From Gnetum montanum (taxonomy: Eukaryota; Streptophyta; Gnetopsida; Gnetales; Gnetaceae), in NCBI GenBank assembly GCA_015680685.1, contig MNCI01008611.1, forward strand, positions 302,107 to 364,106: a stretch of 62,000 nucleotides of DNA, given 5' to 3'. The notes beneath the pieces were generated by a model that was not told the DNA's origin, ran no database searches, and worked only from the letters and a program-made list of their open reading frames with translations. Shown here one piece after another: positions 45,498 to 56,400 of the stretch. Numbering within the stretch: position 1 is the first letter of the stretch; each line of letters starts with the position of its first letter. Position numbers and translations under genes: made by a program.

Positions 45498-46235
45498 TGA
45501 TGAATTGTGTTTTACATGAGCCCCGATATTAGGTATTTGATATTGGGATGGCTACAATATCATGTACACGATATCGAGTATGAGATATCGCGGCCCAAGA
45601 TGCAATATAGGCATGCAATATCGTAGGGTACTCCTGGGCCTATAAATACAGCCCTTGGACAGAGGATTCAGGGGAGAGTTTTTTCAATCAAGTAGGGAAA
45701 TTCTTGCAATTTGTTCATTCGAGAGTTAGAATATTTTCCAAGTGCCCGCAGCAGGAAGTCTAAGTGTAACGGATCTTTATTCAAGCATTGATGTACCTAA
45801 ACACACCATTGTGTTGGCAATAAAGACAAGCTCTTTGATTCATCCTTGCAACACTTGAGACTTTCTTTCTTTATGCATTTACACATTGTGATTTCATGCA
45901 ATTCACATTTAACATTATTCATTCAGCAATTAATTAAAATACACAAGCACAACCCCTTTGAACATACATGTGACACTTGGTAGCTCAGAAACGGTTAGCA
46001 TTTGACAACCTAACAGTGTTTACACAAAGTTCAAGTTGTGTCCGAGAAGTGCGGACGGTTACTTGTGTTAGGCTAGATTAGACAATAGTTCACTTAGCAT
46101 TTAATTACTCTCACTTTCATTATTGTTTTAAGTGATCAAATTGATAAAACATAAAATGATAAAAATCTTATGNNNNNNNNNNNNNNNNNNNNNNNNNNNG
46201 TATGGTTGGACGTAGGGGTACCTCGCCACTCATCA
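45498..46235 (+). repeat. 5' LTR of a truncated Athila-like element
   Basis: TGATGAATTGTG to CGCCACTCATCA. GATATC/GATATT palindrome-like sites lie at 45520-45630 and TATAAATA at 45641-45648. It contains the N gap (46173-46199). No matching 3' LTR is present, so no TSD can be tested. Confidence 0.85.
46173..46199. other. assembly gap (27 N)
   Basis: A run of N within the LTR, probably a collapsed or unresolved repeat. Confidence 1.
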
Positions 46236-46236
46236 T

Positions 46237-46255
46237 TGGCACCATTGCTAGGGAC
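46237..46255 (+). promoter_or_regulatory. primer-binding site, tRNA-Asp type
   Basis: TGGCACCATTGCTAGGGAC, a few changes from the tRNA-Asp complement, directly after the LTR. Confidence 0.85.
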
Positions 46256-46401
46256 TTTAGTTCTATGTGTGTTATCTAAACTTAGTGAAACTTAGTAACC
46301 TCATTGTTCAAACCCTAAGGTCAAATCTTACAAAAACAAAATTATTATTATAACTAAATTAAATCTTAACCGCACACTGCATATAGATTTACTAATATAA
46401 A

Positions 46402-48464
46402 ATGTCTTCTTCTCACAAGAGCCTATCTCCGCCCAGGACAAACCAAGAGCCTCAACAATACCAAGTGGTATATGCTCATCCTGATGAGTATGTACTAGGC
46501 TTCACCTTCATCTTACATTAAGATGAAATGTTGCAGTGGCACAACATGGAAGGCAACATTGTGTTGCCACCGGATCAATCTGTTCTAGCTATGCTTTAGC
46601 TAATGCTTGCATGACATGGGCTTCAACATCTTCACAGGGAGTATGACATGTGAGATCCCAATTCAAGGGATTACAATCCCACTGAAGCACAAAGGTTAAG
46701 GGAACATTAGCTAGAGCAACAACATGAGCTTTTGAAGGGCAAGGGATCAAACACTTTTCCACCTCCGCTTGGCCCATTGGATAAAGGCGAACACTTTTCT
46801 AGGGACTTTTCCTTTGGTGACACTCCTTTCTTTGAATTTAGTCAAGAGGCCCTCAACCAAAATGTGCAATCCACAATTCATAATCCTAGTTCTGGTCAAA
46901 ACAGATCTAATGACAAAAATGGATCTAGAGGAGTAGGTCATGAAAAGTGGCAAGTGGAAGTCATGATTGCGATTGTGGTCATGATCAATGAAGAGAAGGT
47001 AGAAGGCATCAGCACAATGCAAGCCCTCTTTCCTCTTCTCCTTCTTCTTCTTCATTTGGCTTAGATCATAGCTGCAGAGGGCATGATTGCAATGGAGGTG
47101 ATCGACAAGACCGAAACAACAGAAGGGACTGTCAAGACAGTCACGATTGGAAGCGTGGGTGATCTAGAGAGACCCACCATCATGAAAGAAGGGTTAGTAG
47201 AGAACATCATAGGCACCATCACTATGACCTTAATGAACCTCTACTTGCCACTCGGAGCATGTTAAACATTGCAAAGGCCATGAGGATTCCAACAAGGCAT
47301 GTAAAGGATAGTAGAATAAAGAGGCTGGACATGAACAACATCCCTTAGTTTGAGGGAGGCTACAACACTAATCCACAAAATCATCTCCAAACCTTCCAAG
47401 ATGCATGTGCCTTTCAAAATATTGAGAACAATTGGCAGAAGTTAGAATTATTTCCAAGGACACTCATTAAGGAAGTAAAAAACTGGTACTAGTCCTTGGA
47501 ACCAAAATCAATCAAGTGGTGGAGTACAATGTTAGAATTGTTCAATGATAAATATCAAATGTACTCCCAAGTATCCAACTTGAGGAAGCAGATCCAAGGG
47601 TGGAAACAAGGAATTCATGAGCCCTTGGATGTTGCTATTGGTTGATACTACTCTCTATTGTATAAGGGTCCCAGCCATATATATTTTCAGCTTGATCAAC
47701 TCCACCATATTATAGACGGGCTATGATCCGAAACAAGCAAAACCTTTGGCATCTATGCTCAAGGGAGACTAACAGAGTTAAGCACCCATTGGATCCGAAA
47801 GTTAATTGAGTAGGTAGCCAGGGAGAAAGGAGAATTGAGAAAGCGAGAAAGTGTAGAGGAACGCAAGGACCCTTCTATTCATAAAAGGGGGTTTTGATTT
47901 TGTGACAGTGAAGATGAGTCAACAAGAGATGAGGTGGTTAATTAGAAAACCTTGCCACTCCAGAAATTTTAGTTCAAAATTATAGCTAAGGTTGATCAAT
48001 TATGGGACTCCATGGATAATAAGTTTCGAGCTGTCTTAAAAATTGTTGAAGAGTCCAAGGAACAAAGTGATGAGCATGAGCGCCAGATGCATAAGGAAGC
48101 TGAATGTGCCATATCCAAGGATAAGGGTAATGGTAAGATAGCTATGATACAGACGATTGTAGACAGCGAATCAGATGATGATGGCGAGTGTGATGTTTGC
48201 CAGTATGAACATCCAAGGGATGTTGTCCAATTGTGTCACACTTGTAGGAATCTGGGGTGTATGCCTTACATCCACAACTTGCACAAAGGCAAACACCCAA
48301 AAGATTGCCTTATCCACAAGGCACCTCTCAACAGTTTCACCAACCACAGCAGTATTATCCAAGTGGAACTCCACCACAACCTTACGAATTATATCAGTAG
48401 TGGCAGCAACCACAATTGTGAGTGTTGGCACCTCCAAGACAGTAGTACCCCTACCGGCAACTAG
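46402..48464 (+). pseudogene. gag of the truncated Athila-like element
   Basis: ATG 46402 ('MSSSHKSLSPPRTNQEPQQY') begins a gag that parallels the 14.3-16.1 kb one. It has 'SRDYNPTEAQRLREH' (46650) and 'LLATRSMLNIAKAMRIPTRH' (47245). The core starts at 47331 ('MNNIP', stop, 'FEGGYNTNPQNHLQTF'), with 'LIKEVKNWY' and 'ELFNDKYQMYSQVSNLR'. The open piece at 48012-48464 covers the Lys/Glu-rich linker and 'GECDVCQYEHPRDVVQLCHTC', an unusual Cys-rich segment in place of a CCHC knuckle. It is interrupted by many in-frame stops and a frameshift after 48464. Confidence 0.78.
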
Positions 48465-49500
48465 ATCCCTATGGTTATTATGTTCAGCAACCTTCATCTC
48501 CATGAGACTCTTCTGGTCATGTTGTTGCTTACCAACCTTACCACTACCCTCCTAAAGTTTATCAACTGCCATATGCAAGGAGGGACACCACCTACTATCC
48601 TTATGCTCCTCCTATTCCTACACCTACTCCTCCACCTCCTGCATAGCTACCACCTGCTCCATCCATGCAGGGTGCATTGCCTTCCCAACCACAACAAAGA
48701 AATGCTACAAGGACGGTTAATCTATAACCGGTTAGCCAACCAAGTGGGTCAAAACCACGATCAAAGAAAAGACCCTTCTTTCAACCTCGCAATCCACTAA
48801 AGCCCTCAGACATACCAGTGGTTGGTGGCCCTACTCCTCCACCTTCCTCTACATCACCTTTATCCAAGTCCCCTTCAAATCAAAATCCATCTCGAATCCA
48901 TACTGTGATGCTGACCCATGCTATATCTGATTGGATTTGAGCCAGTAACCTACCCAGAAAGTTAGCTGATCCCGAGAGTCCCTTAGTGTATTTGCAAATT
49001 GCTGAAAATGAGCCTTGTAAAGCTCTTCTTGACTCTAGTTCTGGTGTTAATTTGATCTCACATAAGATGTACACTACATGGAACCTTCCTCCCTTGAAGA
49101 AAAGCAACATCGGGCTCGAGCTAGTAGACCAGTCCAACACTGTTCCATTGGGACTAGTAGAAGACATCGTGACCATTATTTGTGGGTGGTCATATCCTAC
49201 TGACTTCCTAGTAATCGAGGTGGGGAACTGCAAGGTGGACTTCCCAATTATTATGGAAAGGACGTAGTTAAGCATTATTGATGGCAAAATTGGCATTAGA
49301 GATCTTTCCTTAGAGATATCCAAAGAAAATGAATTTGGAAAGATCAAAAAGAAGAGGGTTTCATGTATTGTGTACAACAATTCAGGGTGCCATTGTGTGT
49401 AGAAGCTATAGTCAGTGAAGTGAACATCTATCTCTACATGCAAGTAGTATGCACCAAAAGCTGAAATCCAAAGATGTCTATACGCAGCAGCCACAAAACA
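48465..49500 (+). pseudogene. linker and retropepsin-like protease
   Basis: The Pro/Gln/Tyr-rich spacer runs to about 48900. The protease follows in an open stretch from 48986: 'NEPCKALLDSSSGVNLIS' (active-site loop), 'GLELVDQSNTVPLGLVEDIV', 'TDFLVIEV' and 'DFPIIMERT', then a stop. It continues with 'IRDLSLEISKENEFGKI'. The DSSSG loop differs from the DTG/DLGA forms of active enzymes. Collinear with 16.1-17.4 kb. Confidence 0.75.
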
Positions 49501-50462
49501 AGAAGGCACCTAGTGGCTGACAGCTAATTCTAGCAGTAATACATTGTGCATGGAACCTACTGAGGGCCTAACGTGTGATTATGTTATAAGTATGGATGAA
49601 CTTAAGCAAGTTCATCACCAGCTCTCCAAGCGAGTAAATGATTATATCAATTGGGGAGAGTTGGAGATTCCTAACAAATTCAAACAAGAACCCCTTGAAT
49701 TAAAGACACTACCGACTGAAATGGAGTATGTGTTCTTAAAAAATGGAAAGCTAGTCATTATTAATGCCAAACTTGCTGCAGCACAATAGAAGATGTTGGT
49801 GAATGTTGTGGAAAAATGGTCAGCAACCTTTGCCTAGTCATATTCTGAGCTCACAGAAATAGATCTAAGACTATGCTAGCACCAGATGTACACTGACCCT
49901 GTCGTTAAGCCGAAACGACAACTGCAGTAGCAATTGAATCCCAAATTAAAGTAGATTGTCAAAGAGGAGATTGAGCAACTCCTCAAGGGAGGATTCATCT
50001 ACCCTATTGCAGATAGTGAGTGGGTTAGCCCACTCGTGATTATGCCCAAGAAAGGAGGCAAATGACAAGTGTGCATCGACTTCCTGCTGCTCAATATGGC
50101 AACTTTCAAAGATCATTTTTAGTTGCCCTTTGTTGACCAAGTGCTAGACATCATTTCTAGGAATAGCTACTACAGCTTTCTGGATGGTTATAGTGGCTAT
50201 AACCAAATCCAAATCACACCAGAGGACCAAGCGAAGATGACTTTTACAAGGCCTTGGGGGACTTTTGCTTACCGTCAAATGTCATTCGGTCTATGTAATG
50301 CCTCAGCTACATTTCAACGATTAGTCCTTACCATTTTCCAACAACAAATTAGTGGTGGGGTAGAAGTCTTCATGATGACTTTTCTACCTATGGAGCTACG
50401 TTCAAGCAAGCCCTAGACCATCCTGAGCAAGTGTTGAGAAGATGTGTTAAAACAAACCTTCG
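49501..50462 (+). pseudogene. reverse transcriptase, truncated
   Basis: After 'EPLELKTLPTEMEYVFLKNG' (49690-49745) comes RT: 'IVKEEIEQLLKGGFIYPIAD', 'WVSPLVIMPKKGGK', 'QVCIDFLLLNMATF', 'YSFLDGYSGYNQIQITPEDQ', 'KMTFTRPWGTFAYRQMSFGL' and 'CNASATFQRL'. The catalytic FMDD is destroyed by a 1-bp deletion (50369-50383); the frame resumes as 'TYGATFKQALDH' and 'LRRCVKTNLRL'. Similarity ends near 50462 at the junction with an unrelated LTR fragment. RNase H, integrase and the 3' LTR are missing. Confidence 0.88.
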
Positions 50463-50464
50463 AC

Positions 50465-51120
50465 TCCCACAAACACAAGATTGAGATCCAACCACACAAC
50501 ACACACAAAAGAGACAAAAAAGCAAACACACACAATGGACCATAGAGATGCACAAACACATGCAATCTCACACCTATGCTCTCATGCCACCCTCCATGCC
50601 ACAAAATGTGAACCACACAACGATATTTATTAAATTCAAGACAATAACCCTAGGAAGCCTTGTCCCATGCTCAACTTGGAGATTCCTAGCTATTTCCATC
50701 TTGCTCTCATTTTTTCCAATTATTTTCTAATTTGGAACTGCCAACTTGGAACTTTTCCTGACCATACATGACATCTACAGCATCAGCAAGACATCTTACT
50801 ATCATTTCCAGCTTTCAAACAAGACATCTCTGTATTGGACAAGACATCTCCTGTCAAAGTGGGACATCTCCTCCAAGGCCAAGACATCCCCCCAAAGATA
50901 TCTCTGCTACAGTAAGAGACGTCTCCCCAAAGATGTCTCTATTGTAGTAAGAAACGTCTCCCCTGCAAATGGGACGTCTCCTATGCACCACCAACTCTCA
51001 GCCAAAACATATCTCTGACCTCCAAGACGTCTCTCTAGCTTCCCAAAACCTGCAAATGACCGCATGTAGGGATAGAAATTGGGCTTGAAACAGGTGTGCC
51101 TACACCACTCTACCAAAGAA
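50465..51120 (-). repeat. LTR fragment, 'ATGTCTC' gypsy family
   Basis: Shared blocks with the LTR at 8.2-9.1 kb: 'tttccatctt', 'attattttctaatttggaac' and 'aaaacctgcaaatgacc'-like. A dense run of GACATCTC / GACGTCTC words (about 14 between 50765 and 51035) is the richest of this family. The left edge cuts the RT at 50462; terminal CA/TG were not found. Confidence 0.7.
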
Positions 51121-51449
51121 AATCACATTCTTATTTCTCTAGTCTCTTTACTTCCTCTTTAGGAGTCCAAAGACATGGTATTAAGTATAGCAGTACAGAT
51201 TGAAGACAACTGCAAATTAATTGTAATCTTCCAACCGTAGTAAGAAGTTTTCCACATCAACTAGCTAATCTCTAAGCCATCCTGTTAAAAATCCTAGCCT
51301 ATAATTCTAACTTATCTCTTCCTATAAATAAAGGTATAGCCAAATATTTGCTTGGACAACCAGCCCAATCATTTTAACACATTCAAATTATTTGCTTGCT
51401 AATCACTGAAAAACAAGAAAGGAAATGTTTTTATCAAAATTAATTTTAA
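51121..51449. other. no gene recognised
   Basis: No ORF or clear repeat. 'cctataaataaaggtatagcc' near 51325 resembles a TATA box of an LTR remnant. Confidence 0.45.
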
Positions 51450-52600
51450 ATTTTGAAACTTGGGGGAAATTACCCAAACCTCTTTAACATTTCAAATATA
51501 TCTTTTTTCAACCTCTAGAAAGATAAAAGCATCATTAATAAATTGCACGTGTAAAATAAGGCACACCATAAGCTATTATGATTCCTTTAATCTCTCCTTT
51601 TTTAACTTTCTCTTTAATCAAGCATCAAAATGCTTACACCACCATAATAAAAAGAAAATAAGATATAGGATCTCCTTGTCTTAGCCCATTATAACTTCCC
51701 CAATGAGCAACATTGAAAATGAAGTAATAGCATAACACTCTTTAAGTATTGAACACCAATGATCAAGAAATCCAAATTTATATAATATGACATCCAAAAA
51801 TCTCCATAGGACACAGCCATAAGCTTTGTTTTATTTTCAAGTTACGATCAAGGAGCATCACCCATAGGCTTAATGCTCATCCTACCTATGTACGGTTCTA
51901 GGAGGGCAATGGATGAGCGAAAGCCTAAGCTCTTCTAAGTGGCTCCACCCAAGCTCAAACCCAAGTCTTACAACTTGACAAACAATCACCTTACCATCAC
52001 TCCAAGTGGTGGTCTCTACATTTAGATAAAGCAGCTTGAACCTCAAGCTCTCAATTGTTTTGTTTTCAAGTTGAATGAAAGAATTCATGGACAAGAATAA
52101 TTTGAATACTAAAATTTATTTCCTTTCACAAATCCTACTTGGCAATCTCTGATTATAGCTGACATAATAATTTTTAGTCTTTCTACTAAGACTTTAAAAA
52201 TAATTTAAAAATAACATTACACAAGCCTACAAGTCTAAAGTCAAAGATTAATAGAGAACTTTCCTACATTAAAATTAATGTACTCTATGTAGAATTAAGA
52301 GATTTAAGTAGATGTCCAAATCCCCAAAAATTCATGTACCATATCTTGTATATCCTTGCCAACAATATTTCAATATTTTTGATAAAAATCCACTGGAAAA
52401 CCATCAAGATCTAGTACTTCATTAGTTTTCATCATGAAACCAACTTATTTAATTTCTTCATCAGTTACAAGATTATCTGAATGTGTAAAATCGGCCTCTA
52501 TAAGTTTAGCCTCAACATTGTCAATTACTTGATAATTTTTCATCCCTAGCCTCTAAAGATGAAAATAGATCTTTAAAATATTTAGCTACAAGCACTTAAT
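51450..52600 (-). pseudogene. L1-type LINE RT fragment
   Basis: Minus-strand translation from right to left gives 'LDLDGFPVDFYQKYWNIVGK' (about 52420-52360), which fits the L1 RT opening 'GPDGFPxxFFQxxWxIVG'. Then come 'FWMSYYINLDFLIIGVQYLK', 'GLRQGDPISYFLFIM' (family GLRQGDPLSPYLFI) and 'EKVKKGEIKGIIIAYGV'. The YADD motif is not visible before the fragment ends. A SINE-like insertion splits it at 51826-52072. Confidence 0.8.
51826..52072 (-). mobile_element. tRNA-derived SINE with 18-bp target duplication
   Basis: TTGTTTTATTTTCAAGTT (51826-51843) and TTGTTTTGTTTTCAAGTT (52055-52072) agree at 17 of 18 bases and bracket about 211 bp unrelated to the LINE. The LINE reading continues across it. 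On the minus strand the insert has GGAGTGATGGTAAGGTG (A-box-like) and GGGTTTGAGCTTGGG (B-box-like), so it is a SINE in LINE-style target duplications. Confidence 0.8.
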
Positions 52601-53340
52601 AACAATCCCTGGCAAATTTCTTTGGGGAGTTCATCACTTTCAATAAGTTTACCAACACCATGGTGCATATGGGGCTCGCCAAGTACTGTGTTTGGAGGTC
52701 ACTGTCATCCAAGAACCTCGTTAATGAGGTGGTATTGGATCTACCACCTGGGGAAGAAAAAGTCCTTGTGGAATATGAGAATCTTTTGCTTGACAACGTT
52801 GTTGCAGCTTAGTCAACTACTATGCCCCACTATAATTTTTGTGGGAAAGCCAATCATCAAGTCATGGCATGCAGGGTTAAGACCAGAGCCAGTGTGCCCA
52901 AGCAAAAGAAGGGGGCCAGATGGATGTTGGTTGGATGTCGCAGCCACCTTGTTTCCCCAAGGAGACTAGTGGTTCATCCAGTCGAGGGGGTCTAGGGGTT
53001 GGCTTCCCACTACTCCGAAGGCTAATGCTCCTATTAGTCAAGAGGGGCTAGGGGATGGCCCCCTCGCAAGTTTGGCGAATGGGGGCTCTAACTCTCATCT
53101 CAATACCAAAAGAGAGGGGGAGGATCTGCCCCCGCTAGGGGATTGGGTATCTATGGTGTGTGGTTCCTCGATGCAACATATGGTGGAGGTTCCAAGTGCT
53201 GCAGTGGAGTCTCTTAGCTAGTTCCCAGTCTCGCGGGACTCCGGGAAAATTGGCAAGCTGCCAGCCCTGCTTGTTCGCAATAAGAAGACACAACTAGAAA
53301 TTGATGTAGCATTCAAATGACCTTGAAAGAGGTCTACAAA
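52600..53340 (+). pseudogene. L1-type LINE, ORF1 (gag-like) C-terminal part
   Basis: Translation gives 'GLAKYCVWRSLSSKNLVNEV' and 'LDLPPGEEKVLVEYENLL', then 'HYNFCGKANHQVMAC' near 52822-52870, a CCHC knuckle with the first Cys replaced by Tyr. This layout (a W-x-P-like domain followed by a knuckle) fits plant L1 ORF1. The 5' end of the element is missing; an inverted L1 fragment adjoins. Gly/Ser/Pro-rich sequence follows to ORF2. Confidence 0.6.
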
Positions 53341-54230
53341 ATATGGTCTACTAGTAGACCATGAAAAGCATGACCTGGAACTATAGGGGTCAAGGTACAC
53401 CCTATAAAAGAGATACCCTGAAGGATATTGTGCGTAGGGAAGACTGCAACATCATTTGTTTTCAAGAGACAAAGTTGTGGTACAAAGAATTGCAAGTGCT
53501 GCAATGGGATGGCTAGCAGACACAATTTGTCCCTAGTTGTGGCAGGGCTAGGGGTTTGGCTGTCCTTTGATTTTGTGGATTCTTCTCCCTTGAGTATCTC
53601 CATTCGGTTGGTTTCATCAAGCTTCTAGCTTACCAACTATTATGTAGCTCAGTGTTGGGAGGAGTGGTTGGCCAAGCTCAGGCAAATTTCTTTGGTGATT
53701 CTGGATAGATGAAAATGGATCCTAGTTGGGGATTTCAACCAACGATTGCATGCTTGGGAAAAGTCCGATGGGGAGGTTATTGAACCCACTGGAAGAAGTC
53801 AGTTCATACGATTTCTGCATGCCCATGATCTAGTGGACATGGAGATAAAGGACTACCTCTTCACTTGGAGTAATAGGCACCAGGGAAAGGATCGTGTTTA
53901 GTGCCAGATTGACAGAGTTTAAGTTAGTTCTAATACCCTAAAGAATAATGGCATTCAGGTTTTAGGGAAAGAAAGATAGGCTTCGAACCATCAACCACTA
54001 ATCTACTAGGTTGATAGGACGATGCACCTTGCCTTCTCACCTTTCTTCTTTGAAAGGCCTTGGCTTTCCAAGCCCTGGCTAAGACTGTTGGTCTTGGAGA
54101 TTTGGGCTCAATATCCTGCTTAGGGGGATCCACAGAACTTTCTCAAGTACAGCCTCAACCCGCTAAAAGGTAGATTTGCTCAAAGGAGGAGGAAAAGTAC
54201 GCTTTTTGTACCCACTGAGATGCATTACAA
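53340..54230 (+). pseudogene. L1-type LINE ORF2, endonuclease
   Basis: Starts 'MKSMTWNYRGQGTPYKRDTL' and 'CNIICFQETKLW' (family WNCRGLG and QETK), with stops. 'VGDFNQ'-like 'LVGDFNQRLHAWEKS' is at 53735 and 'FTWSNRHQGKDRV' at 53860, the endonuclease C-terminal motif. 'SNHQPLI' near 53980 corresponds to the DH/SDH-P motif with its catalytic D changed. Confidence 0.75.
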
Positions 54231-55930
54231 AACAAACTGGCTGACATACAAGCCCGCCAAGAGCTCGAGGAGTCTCTTGAAGAGACCGAGCAGGATATCC
54301 TTAAGGATCTTCAAGCGTTAGCAGAGGAGGAGACTATCTACTGGCGGCAGCGATCCCGAGCCAGATGACTGAAGGATGGGGATAGACCCACTTGTTTTTT
54401 CTTTGCCGTGGTAAAGTCCAATGGCCAATCCAAGAAGATTCATCACCTAGTGCACAAAGGAACCACTTTGATCCAAACCCAAGAAAATTGCCTAGGTACT
54501 TCAAACCTATTGAGCTAATATTTGGTGTCGCCATGACACCTTGTCACTTTCTGTCCCTATTCAAAGAGTACTTAGTATGGAAGATACCCACTGCCTACTT
54601 GAACCTTTCACCTGGGTTGAGTTAGAGGCTGCCATGGCTACTCTAAAGGTCAATAAGGCTCCTCAGCTAGATGGATGGCCTATTGAATTCTTTAGGAAGT
54701 TTGCGGATGTACTTGGGCAAAATATGTTCGACGCTTTCAATTCTATGTTCTAATGGCATCAAGTACGCCGCGAAATCAACTGTTCCAAGGTTGTGCTCAT
54801 CCCCAAGACAACAAACCCTACAGACCCGTCTCAAATCAAACCCATTGGCATCTATAATACCTTGCTTAGGTTGTTTACCAAGATGCTGGTGCGACGATTA
54901 TCTCCTCTCATGCCAACGCTTGTGGGTAGGCATCAAGCTAGGTTCATTAAGGGGCAATTCCTTCAAGACTAGGTGATTCTGTTACAAGAAATTCTTCACT
55001 CCCTTCAGTTGTCAAGGTACCCTGGTATGTGTCTCAATTTAAATATTACGAAAGCCTCTGACATGATTAACTAGGATGCCTTGAGAGAAATCATGGTTCG
55101 CAAGAGATTTTATCCTATTTTAGTTAACCTTTGCATACATCTTTAGTCTTTAGTTGCTTACTCCTTTGACATCAACGACAAGCTTTGGTGGTTTCCCTCC
55201 CCTAGACAAGGTTTAAGACAAGGAGATCCTTTGTCCCCTTATTTGTCTATCATGGCAATGGATACCATGCAGGAGTATTGTAAAAGGGAAGGGGTGAAAG
55301 GGCTTAAAATTACGAGGGTGGATTGTTTAGCTGAGCATTATGCGGACGACACAATTCCATTTACACAAGCCGCTATGCTACAGGTGATTGTAGTAGACAG
55401 AGCACTTGATATGATGGCAAAAAAAATCAAGTTGGAAGTCAAGAAAGAGAAGTCTGTGCTTCACCTTATCAATACTAATGGATGTGTGAGGGGGAGAATT
55501 ACCCAGGTGCTGGGCATATTGCCTGACAAAAATCATGATTTTTACCTTGGCATGCCTATCTTTGCTTGGCATAGGAAGAAAGCTTGGCTGAAGTTGGTTC
55601 AAAGGTTGCCACAACAGATTGGACACTAGACATTGTGTTTTCTTACCAAGAAGGGGAGAATTGTCCATGCTACGTCTGTCCTTTCGGTCATTCCTAGATT
55701 TACAACTTCGATGGCTTCTCCTCCTAAAGATAGCATCCTCAAGATGAACCAATTAACTAGGGATTTCATTTGGTCAAGGGGTAAAGGGGGTGAGCATATG
55801 CATCCAGTTTGTTGGGATTTTGTGGCTAGGCCCAAGGAGGCCAAAGGTCTTGGGGTTCTTAAGTTTTCTGATGCAATCGATATGGGGTATTAATTGCTTA
55901 TTAACTGGTTGTTGCATGCAGAAGACAGAC
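54231..55930 (+). pseudogene. L1-type LINE ORF2, reverse transcriptase
   Basis: 'LKDGDRPTCFFFAVVKSNGQ' opens the linker to RT. Then come 'AMATLKVNKAPQLDGWPIEF' (family KSPGPDGFP), 'VVLIPKTTNPTDPSQIKPI', 'GLRQGDPLSPYLSIMAMDTM' and 'EHYADDTIPFTQ' with an intact YADD at 55339-55350. 'HDFYLGMPIFAWHRKKAW' and 'GRIVHATSVLSVIPRFTTSM' follow, then 'PVCWDFVARPKEAKGLGVLK'. All are standard plant L1 positions in order. Interruptions are mainly in-frame stops. Confidence 0.9.
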
Positions 55931-56400
55931 CAGCCCAATGGATTCAAATAATGAATAACAAATACCACATATGGGTGGCGGGTAACTAGGACTCACTCAT
56001 TTGGAAAAATTTGTGTAGCCATGTTCATAAGGTGGAGCAAAGGGGGATGCTAGGGCAACAACCGCATCAAATCACTAAGCATAAGAACCCCAAGATTAAG
56101 GGTTGGAGGCTAATTTGGAAGGGTAGGCTCCCCAAAAAGATAAAGGCTTTTATCTAGCTAGTGAGCCATGTTGCGCTTCCTATGCGGGTTGTGCTTAGGA
56201 GCTGGGGATTAAATATTAATTATGCTTGCCCGATTTGTACAAGGGACCCTAAAACGTTGAATCATTTTATTTGGTGCTACTCGTACTGCCACTTGATGGG
56301 TTGTTGCAATCCCACTACCGCTTAAATTGGATAATGACTCCAAGGCAATGGTTGTGCTGTGGAGTATCTAGTGGGCTCGCAACCCCTACCTGCGTAGGTT
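55931..56400 (+). pseudogene. L1 ORF2 C-terminal zinc-binding (zf-RVT) region
   Basis: 'SLIWKNLCSHVHKVEQ', 'RLIWKGRLPKKIKAFI' and 'ALPMRVVLRSWGLNINYACP' with 'CTRDPKTLNHFIWCYSYC': the W-x-x-LP-x-KIK-F block and C-x2-C...H-x4-C ligands of the zf-RVT domain. Confidence 0.8.

Noticed and set aside
50750-51040. Regular GACATCTC words considered as a CRISPR-like array.
   Set aside because: Short, irregularly spaced, degenerate words in an LTR of a plant genome; no direct repeat/spacer structure.
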